From assembly GCA_948567375.1 (NCBI GenBank), contig OX419757.1, forward strand, positions 13,220,974 through 13,284,973: a DNA stretch of 64,000 nt, written 5' to 3'. Made by a program: the position numbers and the translations under genes. A model generated the notes under the pieces. The model did no database searches. It was not told the DNA's origin and saw only the letters and a program-made list of their open reading frames with translations. Positions 21,268 to 33,275 of this stretch are shown here, piece by piece. The DNA is from Lunularia cruciata (lineage: Eukaryota > Streptophyta > Marchantiopsida > Lunulariales > Lunulariaceae). Within the stretch, counting starts at the first letter, position 1; every line of letters starts with the position of its first letter.

Positions 21268-22006
21268 TGTAATACTCCAAGGACAAGAGAAGAGAGAAAA
21301 CACAGATTGCCCACTCAAACATTCGATGCCCCAAGGAAGCACCTTCTCTTTATTATATAGACAAAGAGGATCTCCACCAAGGAAGCTCCACCATAGGATT
21401 AGGGACACAGATAGGTGACATGTCAGCAAGCTCCACCCTTGGATTACTTACTTGGATGGGTGACCTGTCTGGTCTAGGTCCTATCTGGTTGGTCAAACAA
21501 GCTTTGACCGGAGGGAATCTTTTAGGGAATCTTCTTATAGGAATCTCAGAATCACGTGAGTAAGGTACCATTGGAAAGCTCTCGACGAGACAAAGCAAGG
21601 GGGAGAGAAGGCCAGCCTTTCCTCCATTGGGGGGTGAATCTGCACATTTTCAAGGCCTAATTCATCCGTTTAGGCCTCCAAAATTGTCTTCAAAGATTTC
21701 AAGCATATTTTGGTTCCTACTCTATTAGTAGACGTCCTCTTTTGGTGATACCTCTTTCTGATCTGTTTAGTCCATCATGTGTAACATCCTTCTAGATGTT
21801 ACCAAACCAATTCTCACCTTTAAATCATATGTCTAGCTATTGGTTCTAAGGCTCTCAAGTCTATTTCAGTTTCTGCCCTATTAGTAGAAGTACTCTTTTG
21901 GTGATACTTCTATCTGATCTATTTTGACCATCATGTATAACATCATTCTAGATGTTACCAAACTGAATTTCACATCTAGATCATATGGCTAACACTTGGT
22001 ATTACA
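21268..22006 (-). repeat. 5' LTR of A1
   Basis: 739 bp, partner of 15,394-16,133, adjacent to the PBS. The two LTRs differ mainly by transitions, plus a variable poly-G tract (a run of 12 G near 15,757 against 6 here). Confidence 0.95.
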
Positions 22007-22011
22007 ATCAA
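22007..22011. repeat. TSD ATCAA, right copy
   Basis: Partner of 15,389-15,393. It fixes the outer limits of element A1. Confidence 0.92.
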
Positions 22012-22084
22012 CAATTTTAGCATATGCTACATTCTCTCTTAGTCAAATCATCCATTCCTTGTGCTACTAGAGCACATCTTTGCT

Positions 22085-22830
22085 CCTACTCTAGCAAGGA
22101 TGAAAGCTCTTGAATCCAATCTTGACTATGTATTAGGGCATTTTAACTTGCACTAGCTTCTTTCTCTACAACAATGAGGTTGTGCTTAAGTTTGGTCCAC
22201 ACATTTTCATCTTTATTATTCACTTTTGATTGTGATTCTACACTAGATGCAACAAAAATCCATATGACCCGGTGACCTTTTGGAGGATAGAGAATAGCTA
22301 CCCAGAATGACATCAAGGATATAGTATTTGCTAGGGCTTAAGAGAGTAGATACATTGCTTGGAGGGAATGTTGGTATGTTTTTCACATGACACAAGCCAA
22401 GGTAGACTTATACTTGGTCAAATTGATCAGGTGATAGTAGCAAGGTTGTGGTTATAGACCCTATACGTTATGTAGTTGTGGTGGGAGTGATTTCTTATCC
22501 TCTTGGATGGGTTGCCAACGGAGCAACAATAAGCAAGGTCACCTCTTTGTTCCTTTAGCCTTGGAGTTATATGGAGTGATGGATGGCATTTGATATATTT
22601 TTCAAAAAGTGTGCTAGAGTGTATCATATTAGTTGTCAAGAGGAATCACTCTCACTTTCCTACTTTTTAGCATATTTTAGACATCATGTGTCTTTTTCTC
22701 TACATAGAGCACTAGTTTGTGCAACTCATAGGAGAGCAATCAAACTTGTTGATGCTTCTTTGGATGATCTAGTAGTTTATAGAGCATGTGACTTGCATAG
22801 CTCAAAAATTTTAGGTGCAATGGTATAGAT
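22085..22830 (+). pseudogene. LINE ORF C-terminal part (broken)
   Basis: Matches 8,755-9,400 at DNA level. The best stretch (22,583-22,828) reads MAFDIFFKKCARV, then LAYFRHHVSFSLHRALVC and THRRAIKLVDASL, a helical tail seen after LINE RTs. Upstream, LALELYGVMD can be read in another frame (about 22,553-22,582). It was separated from its RT by the A1 insertion. Confidence 0.5.
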
Positions 22831-22860
22831 TTCTCATACCTATACCATTGGTGCTTAGCC

Positions 22861-24995
22861 TTATTTTACTTCTTCATTCTTTTCCTTGTATGGCTTGATG
22901 TGGTCTTCCTGTCCTCCTTGTTATCATATGTGGTTGCCTTTCTTCACTTGTTAGATGCAATATGTAGATTTAACCTTACATATTGCTTCACATGGGAGAT
23001 GATATTCTATTCTTAAATGAATTGCACTTAGCTCCTTTATTTTATATATGGAAAATTAAAGATATTTTGTAAATAAAAGGTAAGAGACATACTCATATCT
23101 AAGGTTATTATATTTTATTTAAATCATGTTCATTATCAAAATATTTTTAATTATTTCTATTATAAATGAAGAAATTAAATTTAAGATCATGTTTTAAATT
23201 TTATAATTACTCAATGAACATCTTATCTCGTTCAAGTTAAGGTTCTAGAAATAAGGAAGAAAGGAAAAAAGAAGGTTACATGAAAGTGTGTCTTTATACT
23301 TACTACACGACATTTGGAATGGTAAAGAATAATCAAATTTCAAATGTATTATTTTAACATGTTCATATCTATTTAATATCAATATATTTTTATCTTTTTA
23401 TAAAATAATAAAAAATGAATATTTAGGGTTAAAAATTTGAGTTTAATAAGTGTCACCGTAAGTTCAAGAGTCTGATAAGTTTTTAATTTAAGCTAAATTT
23501 TTATTTTTCCTATAATATAGCTTTAACATATGTTTATACTTGAAGTTTCTACCTGGAAAATAACTTGTTCATTTTAATTTATGTTCCACAATGGTTTGTA
23601 GGATAGAGGAATTGGTTAAGGTATACATTAATATTTCCTGTCCTTTCTCCGTTTTACCTTTTTGAAACTTAACATGCCACCAACAGGTTGAGTATTCTAT
23701 ACTGTTTAGAATTGACCTAACTTGCATTTAACTTAAACCGGCATGGAAGCTAGAAAAAGATAGAAGAGGTGTGATATTTATCTATGTGTGGAATCCTAGT
23801 AAGATAAACTATATCGATTCTTCATACATGCAAGAAGTCAATGTACCAAATCTTTGGGACAGGTTCGGAGCATCCATGCATTTGTTCTCCCAATTACAAG
23901 TAAATGAAGTCATCCATTCATGGTGCTTATATCGAAAGCAGATGTGAATATGTGCACCCTACTTAATGGGTCCTCGTCTCCCCTCGTCTCTCGTCTCCCC
24001 TCGTCTCTCGTCTCCCTCTATTGTAGTATTATATATTGCCTATTGACCAATTTTTTCACGTCCTCATGCAAAGGGACCTGAATCCGATACGAGAACGGAT
24101 TTACACATTAACCTCTCTCATATTAAACTAATCTGATCTTGTGGAGCATACATCAAGTGGAGAGACAGTTTGTGGAAGCATTTGAAAGTAAAGAGACGAA
24201 GCAGCTCCATTAGGAGCTTTTGCACCTTTCCTAGGTAGAGAAATATGCTAGGGAAACGGTCATTAGGGCTCTTGAAACATGAGAAAGTCAGTTTCCCCTC
24301 GTGGATATAGCGAAATTCCGTCCTTTGACTAAAAAGAAAAGAAACAAAACAAAACGGAGATAACGTAGGTATTCTATCCATAAATCAATGTAGGAAATTC
24401 ACTTTCCCCAATAAATTCCATTTAGGTAATGTTAGTTAGTTTTAGGGAGCCGGTCGGAAGACACCCCCTTTCATATATTATTTACATATATTCTTTACGT
24501 ATGGTTGCATAAAAGGTTCCGTAGTGTATAACAAGGTGATCTACAACAATTTTAGGTACTAATATCTTTTTTGAAGGTAATCAAGTTTCTATATTGATTA
24601 CACTTTCTGATTTCTCAGAAAATTTCCTAATTTTATTTATTTAGTTCATTTCTAGAGCTGGTGATCTTTACAAAAACCTATTCTGTTAACCTGTACGGAA
24701 GTAGATTTATTCCCATAGCTTTTTCATAAAATTTGGAAACAAAACTCCCTCTTACAAGCTAAAAGAACTTACTAATTTAGAGGGGGTGCATCATAATTGG
24801 GTCCCTAGTTACAACATATATTGGTCAAAATGTAAGGAAACACAATTACTGAACTCGGCATGGACATATAGTAGCATGGCATGCGTTCTAAAATCAATCA
24901 AATCCTTATTTAAAATCCCATGATGAATTTTTTTAATTGACTCCTATGTAAAATAATATTAAATAAATAAAAATATCCAAATTTAACTATATATA
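22861..24995. other. Unassigned AT-rich DNA
   Basis: No gene, LTR edge or recognisable domain is seen. Contains a pyrimidine-rich minisatellite at 23,971-24,018. A minus-strand ORF at 24,118-24,381 (87 codons) has no recognisable features. Confidence 0.35.
23971..24018 (+). repeat. Pyrimidine-rich minisatellite
   Basis: Five to six copies of TCGTCTC separated by C or CC (CCCCTCGTCTCTCGTCTC and so on), all pyrimidine on this strand except the G of each unit. Confidence 0.8.
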
Positions 24996-25660
24996 GAGAG
25001 GTATACGAGTACAAAAGTTTTTCTAGGAACGAGTGATCCAGAACTCATGAACTGCAAATGATCGGTGAGCAAGATGTTAGAATAGTGAGAAGTCCATAAG
25101 GTGGAATGCATCGAATGTAACTTGAAGCAAAGGCATAATAGAAAAAATTTGAGAATAACATAGGGCTTATAGGCTAGTAAACAATGGTGAAATCAAGAAC
25201 TCTATGCAAACGACTGTGATAAATTGGAAATGCTATGTAAAAGTCTGCCAGTAAGCAGTGTGGAACAATAAAAATTAAAAACCTGGGCTGGAGTTGGGTA
25301 GGAACACTATATACACAAGAGGTCGAACCCAGGAATCAGGCAAAGAGCAAAGGAAAAATAATAGGGAGGGAATTAGTTGGGGAATGGAGGAGTGGAACAA
25401 TGCTAGAGCTATAGGATGGTGTGGCAGTAGTAACCTGTCAAAGTGTAACTAGGTAACAAGAGCAAAGCAAAATAGGACAAGATATAAAGTATATCGCAAC
25501 AAGTGCTATGGACACTTGAGTCCTGAGACGCTAAACAGCAAAGGGAAGCAGAAGGTGTGCATAGTAAACCTTCACAAAGGCACCTATGACTTCATCAGTG
25601 CCTCATGCAGTGCCATAGTAGCTGAGCAATTGTCAATACACATCGTACCAAGTTTCTGCT
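24996..25660 (+). repeat. Dispersed repeat R1, copy 1
   Basis: About 660 bp shared with 32,209-32,890 in the same orientation. Anchors are ATCCAGAACTCATGAA, GGTAGGAACACTATATACAC, GGGGAATGGAGGAGTGGAAC and TATAAAGTATATCGCAACAA. Similarity by eye is about 85-90%. There are no clear ORF, LTR or TSD edges. Unknown interspersed element. Confidence 0.8.
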
Positions 25661-25999
25661 TAAAAAGTTATGAATGCCAAGGCAAACTTGGTTGCTCCCC
25701 TAAAGTGCCATTCAAAAGTAGTGTGAATGTCAACAAGAAAAGAAGTGGAAGTGTGGAAAGAAAGGGCAAGCATAAGTGCAAGCACGCTACTAAGTGTTGG
25801 AGTCTTAACCGCATAATGAGGATCAGTCCAGAAAGAAAAGAATCCACATGAGTAAGATGAGGGAAGAAATTGAGACATACCTGATGGATCCCTGAAATCA
25901 CAAACATTCATTAGTAGAGAGAAAGTCTAGGACACAACAATGAGAAATAATCAAGCAGAGTTTAGTTAGTTAGAGTGCAAACAATCCAATTCAGATGTC

Positions 26000-26021
26000 A
26001 TGGAACTATATCTCCACACAG

Positions 26022-26111
<90 letters not shown>

Positions 26112-26133
26112 GGAACTATATCTCCACACAGAT
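26000..26133. repeat. (TA)n array between perfect 24-bp direct repeats
   Basis: ATGGAACTATATCTCC followed by ACACAGAT occurs at 26,000-26,023 and again at 26,110-26,133. The space between is a TA-dinucleotide tract (about 26,026-26,105, about 40 units) bounded by TTTTATAT and ATATAAAA, so the whole insert is self-complementary. Confidence 0.9.
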
Positions 26134-26297
26134 AAAATATAATTTCATTTCCCTACAATAATACATGAAATATGTACAGAAACTAAAACCTACATGGAAT
26201 CCTATACGGAAACTGACCTTACAAAATATGGTGGCATATGGCTATATGTCTCCTAATTAATGGTATGGGGTGAAGGTTAAGATTTGACTTATCAACC

Positions 26298-26615
26298 ATA
26301 TGGATGGTGTAAACAATATAGAGAAAACTCATTTCCCTTCTTGAAAACAAGGATGAAGTTGGGATATTATTGCCACATGTCATCTTATAAGCAGTCTTAT
26401 TGATAGCTATGCTTTAATCTATTAGCCACATGAATAGTATAGAAAATACACAAAAATCTTATTTTTAGACTTGAAAATATAGATACAAGTAGGAATTATG
26501 GCACATTTCATCTTGTCACTAGTTTTGGTTGATTGCTAGAAATTAATCCGTCAACCTATATGGACGATATAAAAAACACAGATGTAAGTCCCGCTTCCAC
26601 AACTTGAGGAGTTTT
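26298..26615 (+). repeat. Degenerate tandem repeat, period about 125 bp
   Basis: Two and a half diverged copies starting near 26,298, 26,421 and 26,548. Shared words are CA(A/C)(C)(C/T)ATATGGA-like, then GT(A)TA-A-AATA-A and CTTGA-AA. Identity is low, so the call is tentative. Confidence 0.45.
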
Positions 26616-29600
26616 TCCTTTCGCTAATTGGTGTTAACTATAATAACTCCCTAGTCACGCGTGCTGCGCTTAGTGCACTCTTGATTAGTCTTTCAAACAA
26701 AAATCGTGACAAGAGCGTTTATATACTCCAAACGTATGGAAGCTCATGTGTTTTATATCCCTCTCAGGTTTATCCCAATTGAGATATGTAATATTGTTTA
26801 AGTCTTTAGACTCCAAATTTTAAACTTTTATCTCACTTCGAGTAATTTAGACTCCTGGGAACTTGTGTTCAATAATAACAATGAGGTTTGCGACAAATAA
26901 CTTCTAACATCATTTTCTTTGAAGTCTTCATTACCATATCTTATTTACCACCCTTTTGAAGAATAGATTCTCACAAATTTTGTTCAGAGAATAAACATTA
27001 AATATATTCACGGGAAAGAATCACGAATAAGTCGCTTGAATCTCATTGGCTCACAAAACCTTCAGCTGTGATTCTACTGAATATAGACTTCCCATGCCTC
27101 ATTAGTGTTGTGTCAATAATAAGGACATATCATCACACTTAGGTAGCCGAAACACTACAAAACATATCTCTATACTGCATGACCTGCATAAGTCCGGTAT
27201 TCAATAGGGGGTTTTAGAATCCAGGTTTTCAGATATTTTCAGAAGTGAAGTGAAATTAGTAAAATATTTTATGCATACCCATAGGCAAGATTTGTTTGAA
27301 AACTGAAATGTCTCATACAAATTTAGGGTTTGAAAAATCTACTGTAAATTTAAAATGTTTAACCTTTAATTTTACATCATTGGCATTTTACGAGATTACC
27401 CATATCCTGTAAAAAAACTACGGGTCTTGTTTTCTATTTCCCATTAAAATATTCACGGCTATAAACTTTACAGTTGCGGGAAAACCTGAATCTGAACCCT
27501 AAACGAAGAGCAGCGACAAAGATGAACTATATATGTTAGTTTAACTGTCCAAAATCTAAAACTACTCATCACATGGCTTCAACGTCGGGGATTGGTTAGA
27601 AACTTGGAAGTGGGATCGAATATTGGTAAAATATTCTATCAAATGTTCTATAACTCACCGAGTAACTGAATTAATACTACTGAACTTTATCTCTGCATCA
27701 CTATCTATGGGTTTCTCCACTGTGATGTCAGTCTGGAACGAAGAAGAGAATTTTATCCGGTGTTACGTTTTGGTTTCCAGAACCCTTCATGTGTTCTATG
27801 TGGTGGCCTTCTTCTCGCTTGACAAGAATATCACTTGCAAGTCTAAATCATCAGTGCCAGTTACACCACACGGTTACACGTTGGACCACGAGGCCTGCCA
27901 CGAGGACTACTGTCATATCTTTCTGGGTTATTGTTGAGACTTGGTCCCAAGTTTGACCTCCCACTCTTGGTCTTGGTTCCAAATCTTATCAGCGTTGATC
28001 CACAAGGTCGAAGTAAAAGCGACAGCTTAGGATTACACGAAGGTTGGAAGGCCCCATCAAGGACTACGAAGATAAAACACAAATGGTAAAAGGTTGCTAA
28101 CCTCCAATAGTATCGGTAACCCCAACTCGATGTTTCGATAGCGATGATAAAAGTCAAGAATCACCATGACCAAGTCAAGGAAAGAAAGAACGTCGTCTGT
28201 CAACTGCTGTATCGATCGCTGCAACCGACTTAAATCGTACCGACTGACCACACGCGGGAGCCGTAAATAACAAAGAGAACCAATTTCACATTTTACACGA
28301 TACAATCAGGGTGGGTGGTGACCACCGAAACAAATCTAGAAGAAGCATATTTCAGACGTGTGTTGGAACCTTCGACTCATTTGAATCAGTGAGCGATAGG
28401 TATTTGTAATGCACTGCAACGAAGATTTTGAAACAGGCGTTCGACTGTGGACGCATGGGAGTTTTCTATCTTTAGCATTGCAGAAGTTACATTTCTCTTT
28501 AGACTATTGACCACACTCCATGACAAGACACTCACGACACTACAATACCATTGTGCAAGAACTTCAGTGTTCAGAAGTAGTCAATGAAGCATTGTTGGAA
28601 TGAAGATTTCAACGATGCAATTGACTACTGTGTTATTACCTGGTCATAATCTACTATACTGTTATGACTTGAGTTTGGGGTATCTCAATGGTCCCTTATT
28701 ATATCCGGAATTGAAGTTAGTGCAAATACTCCGATGTTTGTCAGACCTGGATCGAAAATTGATGAAGCACTGGTTACACATATTTTGGGATGGGAAAACG
28801 ATTTCGGAGCATCAGGACGCAGTGGTGATATCTAGCATAATCACACTGAAAATGTATTTTTAACTATTTTAACTTGACAGGATGTTATAAATTGTGCACA
28901 CTATAGACGGAAATAATTTGCTGAAACAAAATCAACATGAATCAGCTCAAAACGAATCGTGTTCTACAAAATAAGAGTGATGCTCGCAGCGTTTGATGGG
29001 AAAAAACGCGGTCGTTTATGTTCACTTTGACAATATACAAATCTCTAGGAATACTTTTGAAAAGTTCTTGCAATACAAAAAATTGGATCATGATCTTTTC
29101 AGATACAGATGAGATTCAGCACTCGATGGAAACATAACTGGTGAGTATTTTGATACACCCTATTGCCACTTGCAATTGTAAGCGATTTGAATCTAACCGC
29201 ATTCAGGTGTTGAACCTGTCAATCAATGATATTTTTCAACATACAGTGAGAAACTACCCTGTACGTGTATATAGTTCCGGTACTCATGATTACTCGTTGT
29301 GGGAAGTCGGAAGTCTCTGATTCGAGGTATTACTCAAATACGTTAAAATTTATGATTAATATATAAATAAATTATAATAATCATTAATGATGTTTATGAT
29401 GTGCTCATCAGTACTGTTATTTTTCTTAACAATGTTATTGATAGGGTATTGATAGCAGTAATTTTATTTCTGTAATAGTTACTTTCATATGTGTATGAAG
29501 GACGGAAAAATTAGAGAAATAACAAAAATTACGACTGGGAAATTATGATTCAAAAATCTAATAGATATAAAAATATAGTTATCTAAGTAAACAGTTTTAA

Positions 29601-31934
29601 ATTTTCAGAAGCTCTTGAATTTTATATAAGCTCATTATAAGTAAAAAATTCTATTTTGGCGCAAGAATTAAGCCTTGTTCAATGTTCCTTGTACAAATCA
29701 AAGAAACTAATCAAAAGTGCTTTGAATTTTGAACAAGCTCAATAGAAGGAAAAACTGATTGTTTGAACTAGAATCAACTCCTTTACGCTTTCCTTGATAT
29801 ATTGAATGGGAGAAGAGGACTTATAGGTGATTCACTAAAATGATGAAGTTCATTGGGCTCTTAATAAGAGTCTTCTATACAAATGTAAGATGTAGTTATC
29901 ATGGGGGGAATTTTCTTTGGACAATGATAAGAAGTTGACGAAGAAAGTGACTTAAGTGGTGCGTGAACCAATTTCAGCAGAAATGGTCAATGATTTGGAG
30001 TAGTTAGGATTTTAAGGATCTAGGATTCTCTATGGATAAAAGGAATTCAAAAAAAAAGTTAGTTTTCAAAATTAAATGGGAAAAATCTAAGAAGCTTCTT
30101 GAGGATTACAACAAATCAAGATCAACATCTAGAAAGATAGTATAATCTTCCAAGGACAATTTTTCTTCTTTACATACCTTCTAATAAATAGCCTTCATCC
30201 TTGCCAAAGCACATAATAGGAACTAACTTAATAAGGATGGCTATTGCTAAGGAGCTATCAAACATGGAAAATTTTAAGTGAATAAACTGATTTTATGCAT
30301 TTTGTGGAACATTTTAGAGTAATTATGTATTTAGGTGACTGCCAGACCTTATCACATCCAAGAAGCAAAGTTTCTTTGACTACATGAAGCTTGAAAAGTA
30401 TGTGGCTTGAAGGAGATTTGAATGCAAAGTGAAGAGTGATATTAACAACTCACATTGTTTTCATGGTATATAATTTGGAAATTAGCTCAGAAGTAAATGA
30501 AAATATATAAGACATTATATTTTTTAATTCAAATTTTAGATATATAATTGCATTATTACTTATCACACTTTTATCAACCAGCCAAGGAGGTAACTCACGT
30601 GTAAGAGGACTAAATTCTTTGAACTCTTAAAGATAATACTACAATTTTAGCTAATCAAGATGAAAATCTTGTTGAATCTATCCAAGATGAATTTTTTTTC
30701 TAGGAAGAGATTTTAAATAAGTAATAAAATAATGTGAGATTATTTTTAAAAAATAAAATTTTCAAGCAAGTAATTGATCTATAATTCAAACTACTTACTA
30801 TCCAAATTTTGTAGATAAAAGACAATGTTTCTTTACTATTACTTCAAGGTTACAATTAGTAAGGTTACTATTGTTGGTAAGTCAAGATTATGAAGAAAAA
30901 CATTAAGTCAATAGAAATGTTAAATTTTTTCTCCCAATATTTGTATTTAATTATTATATAAATTTAAAGAGGTGAGATCAGTATAATTCCCTATATATTT
31001 TGATAAAAATTATAAATTATTTTCATATAAATAATTATATCAAAATTAGTATTCCCACATAACCTTAGAAGCATAAATGAAGGAAGAACCCTATACTATT
31101 TAAGACAATAAGTTTTCTTAATATTACTACCTTTTAAGAAGTAAACCAAAGTTTAAGCCACCCTTTGATGTAAAAAATATGTAAAATAATTGAAGAATTT
31201 ACAAGTCAAAAAATTATGGTGAAAGAAGTGATAAAAAATACCTTACAATTCTCCATGTTGATAATATATTGTGTTAAAACAAAAGATAATAAAATGAAAA
31301 AACAAGCTTCCGCTTTGCTCTCATCAAGAATACTAAAAGAGTACAAGGGTTAGAGGGACACAAGATAATATTACCATAATAATAAATATTTTATGATTAT
31401 ATAAGACTTTCCTTATAAAGTATAATGATATGACCTTCATAGCTTCAAACTAAATTTATGATGAGTAAAATAAAATATAAGTAATATGTTGTGAGATATA
31501 ATATTCACTTCAAATAATAAACACACTAACTTAGTTATATAGTGTATTGATTTGAATTTTATATCATGAAAGATAGTATATTAAATAGTCATGTTTTCAT
31601 ATATAAGAATTTGTTAAGACCTTTTTCAACTAATCATGAAATGAAGAGATTGTATGGAGAGGGAAGTGATTAATAAGCATGTATTAACTAGTGTCTTCAA
31701 TTCATCCTATTCCAAGATTTTAAGATTAGATATATCATGATATAAGGAGATTCATATATTTAAATTATTCAATATTATCTCTTGAAGTGTACAATATCTA
31801 ACTCAATTAAAGTTGCAAGCATTCAGTTTTTTATACAAGTATGACACAAGGAGAGGTTTTTTGGATTCTCTCTACGTGAGAAATGATCAAAAGTAAAGAA
31901 GGATGGAAATCTTCACTATTTTATAAAATTTGCA

Positions 31935-32128
31935 CCCATAATATCCAATTAAAGATGATACAAATTATAATTAATTTTGATTTGATTATAATTAACCTTG
32001 ATTCTATATTTCATGAGTTTTATGGGTTACTTTTACCCATAATATTAAATTAAAGATGGCACAAAATTATACTTAAGTTTGATTTGTTATCTAACCTTTG
32101 ATTTATATTTTATGAGTTACTTGCATCC
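31935..32128 (+). repeat. 101-bp tandem duplication (2 copies)
   Basis: CCCATAATAT(C/T)(C/A)AATTAAAGATG begins copies at 31,935 and 32,036. Both continue through GATTTGATT/GATTTGTTA and TTTCATGAG/TTTTATGAG. It is AT-rich with no ORF. Confidence 0.75.
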
Positions 32129-32208
32129 CGTCATCATGATATGAAGATGAACCTTGTGTGAGTATTGTAATAAAAATATATCATTGAATATTTATGTGAT
32201 CAACAACA

Positions 32209-32890
32209 TATATAGGTATATGAGACCATAAGCCATACTGGGAACGGGTTATCCAGAACTCATGAATTGCAAAGGATCGGTGAGCAAGATGTACATGATT
32301 CACAATGCTAGAATAATGAGAATCCATAATGCAGAATGCATTGAGTCGAATAAAACTTGAAGCAAAGGCATAATTTAAATTCAGAATAGCATATGGCTAA
32401 CATACTAGTAAACCACCATGAAATCAAGAACTCTATGCTAATGACTGCGAGAAATAGGCATAGCTATGTGAAAGACTGCCAATAAGCAATGCGTGGACAA
32501 TAAAAATTAAAAATGTGCGTTGGATTCGGGTAGGAACACTATATACACCCGAGGTCCCATGAATCAGGCAAAGGGCAAAGGAAAAATTATAGGGAGTGAA
32601 TTAGTTGGGGAATGGAGGAGTGGAACAATGTGAGAGCTATAGGATGGTGTGGCGGTAGAAACCTGTCAAAGTGTAATAGGGTGACGAGAGCAAAGCAAAA
32701 AAGGACATGATATAAAGTATATCGCAACAAGCGCTATGGACGCTTGAGTCCTGAGACACTAAACAATAAAGGGAAGTAGAAGGCGGCCATAGTAAACCTT
32801 CATGAAAACACTTGCGACTTCATCAGTGCCTCACGTAGTAGTTGAGCAATTGCAAGTACCCCTCATATTGAGTTTCTGCTCGAAAACTCT
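32209..32890 (+). repeat. Dispersed repeat R1, copy 2
   Basis: Partner of 24,996-25,660. It ends near a short TA run (32,906-32,922) where similarity to copy 1 stops. Confidence 0.8.
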
Positions 32891-33208
32891 ATGAGTGCGA
32901 TCAACCATATATATATATATATCAATTTTTAGTTTACCTTACTTTGTCTTTAGCAAATCCAAAAGAGTAATCAGAAATCAATTGTGTATCCAATACTTGG
33001 TATGATTATTACACAACTAAGAAGCTTCAATTTTTGTAATTTTTTTGAAAAGTTCTATCAACTTCATAATTCATTATATACTAAGAAAGTCCAACTAAGA
33101 GTGTCCGTATCTCTAAAGAAAATTCTTTATATTTTTAACTAGTATATATTATATATAGGTGTAAATTATTCTTAAGTTTTTTCATTCACTCTAGTTAAAC
33201 TAATATAC

Positions 33209-33275
<67 letters not shown>

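Larger units (their letters stand above)
15394..22006 (-). mobile_element. Element A1: complete family-A chromovirus, minus strand
   Basis: 6,613 bp. Two LTRs (15,394-16,133 and 21,268-22,006) share TGTAATAC..GTATTACA ends. On the minus strand the order is 5' LTR, PBS, two leader ORFs, gag, protease-RT-RNase H-integrase-chromodomain, polypurine tract and 3' LTR. The LTRs differ at roughly 35 positions (about 5%), so it is clearly older than A2. Several nonsense and frameshift changes break pol and gag. Confidence 0.95.
13250..22860 (+). mobile_element. LINE-like retrotransposon, copy 2 (interrupted by element A1)
   Basis: The LINE occupies 13,250-15,393 and 22,012-22,860. The complete element A1 (15,394-22,006) was inserted between, duplicating ATCAA. 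Removing A1 and one ATCAA copy restores continuity with LINE copy 1 (8,700-9,060). RT motifs lie at 14,150-14,720 and the C-terminal part at 22,085-22,830. Stops and frameshifts are numerous. Confidence 0.7.
25661..32208. other. Unassigned DNA between R1 copies
   Basis: No gene was recognised. An ORF at 25,516-25,851 (111 codons, Cys/Lys-rich C-terminus: KCKHATKCWSLNRIM) overlaps the R1 edge and has no known domain. The block from about 27,540 to 29,300 has more CG dinucleotides than its surroundings, resembling 9.8-11.3 kb, and shares CTCCAATAGTATCGGTA with it. From 29,340 to 32,200 the DNA is strongly AT-rich and stop-dense in all frames. Confidence 0.35.

Noticed and set aside
25315-25335. 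tRNA-like GGTCGAACCC
   Set aside because: No acceptor or anticodon stems can be drawn around it; no tRNA gene was found anywhere in the window.
25516-25851. 111-codon ORF with Cys/Lys-rich end as a zinc protein
   Set aside because: Cys spacing fits no zinc motif, the ORF lies across the R1 repeat edge, and three minus-strand ORFs overlap it.
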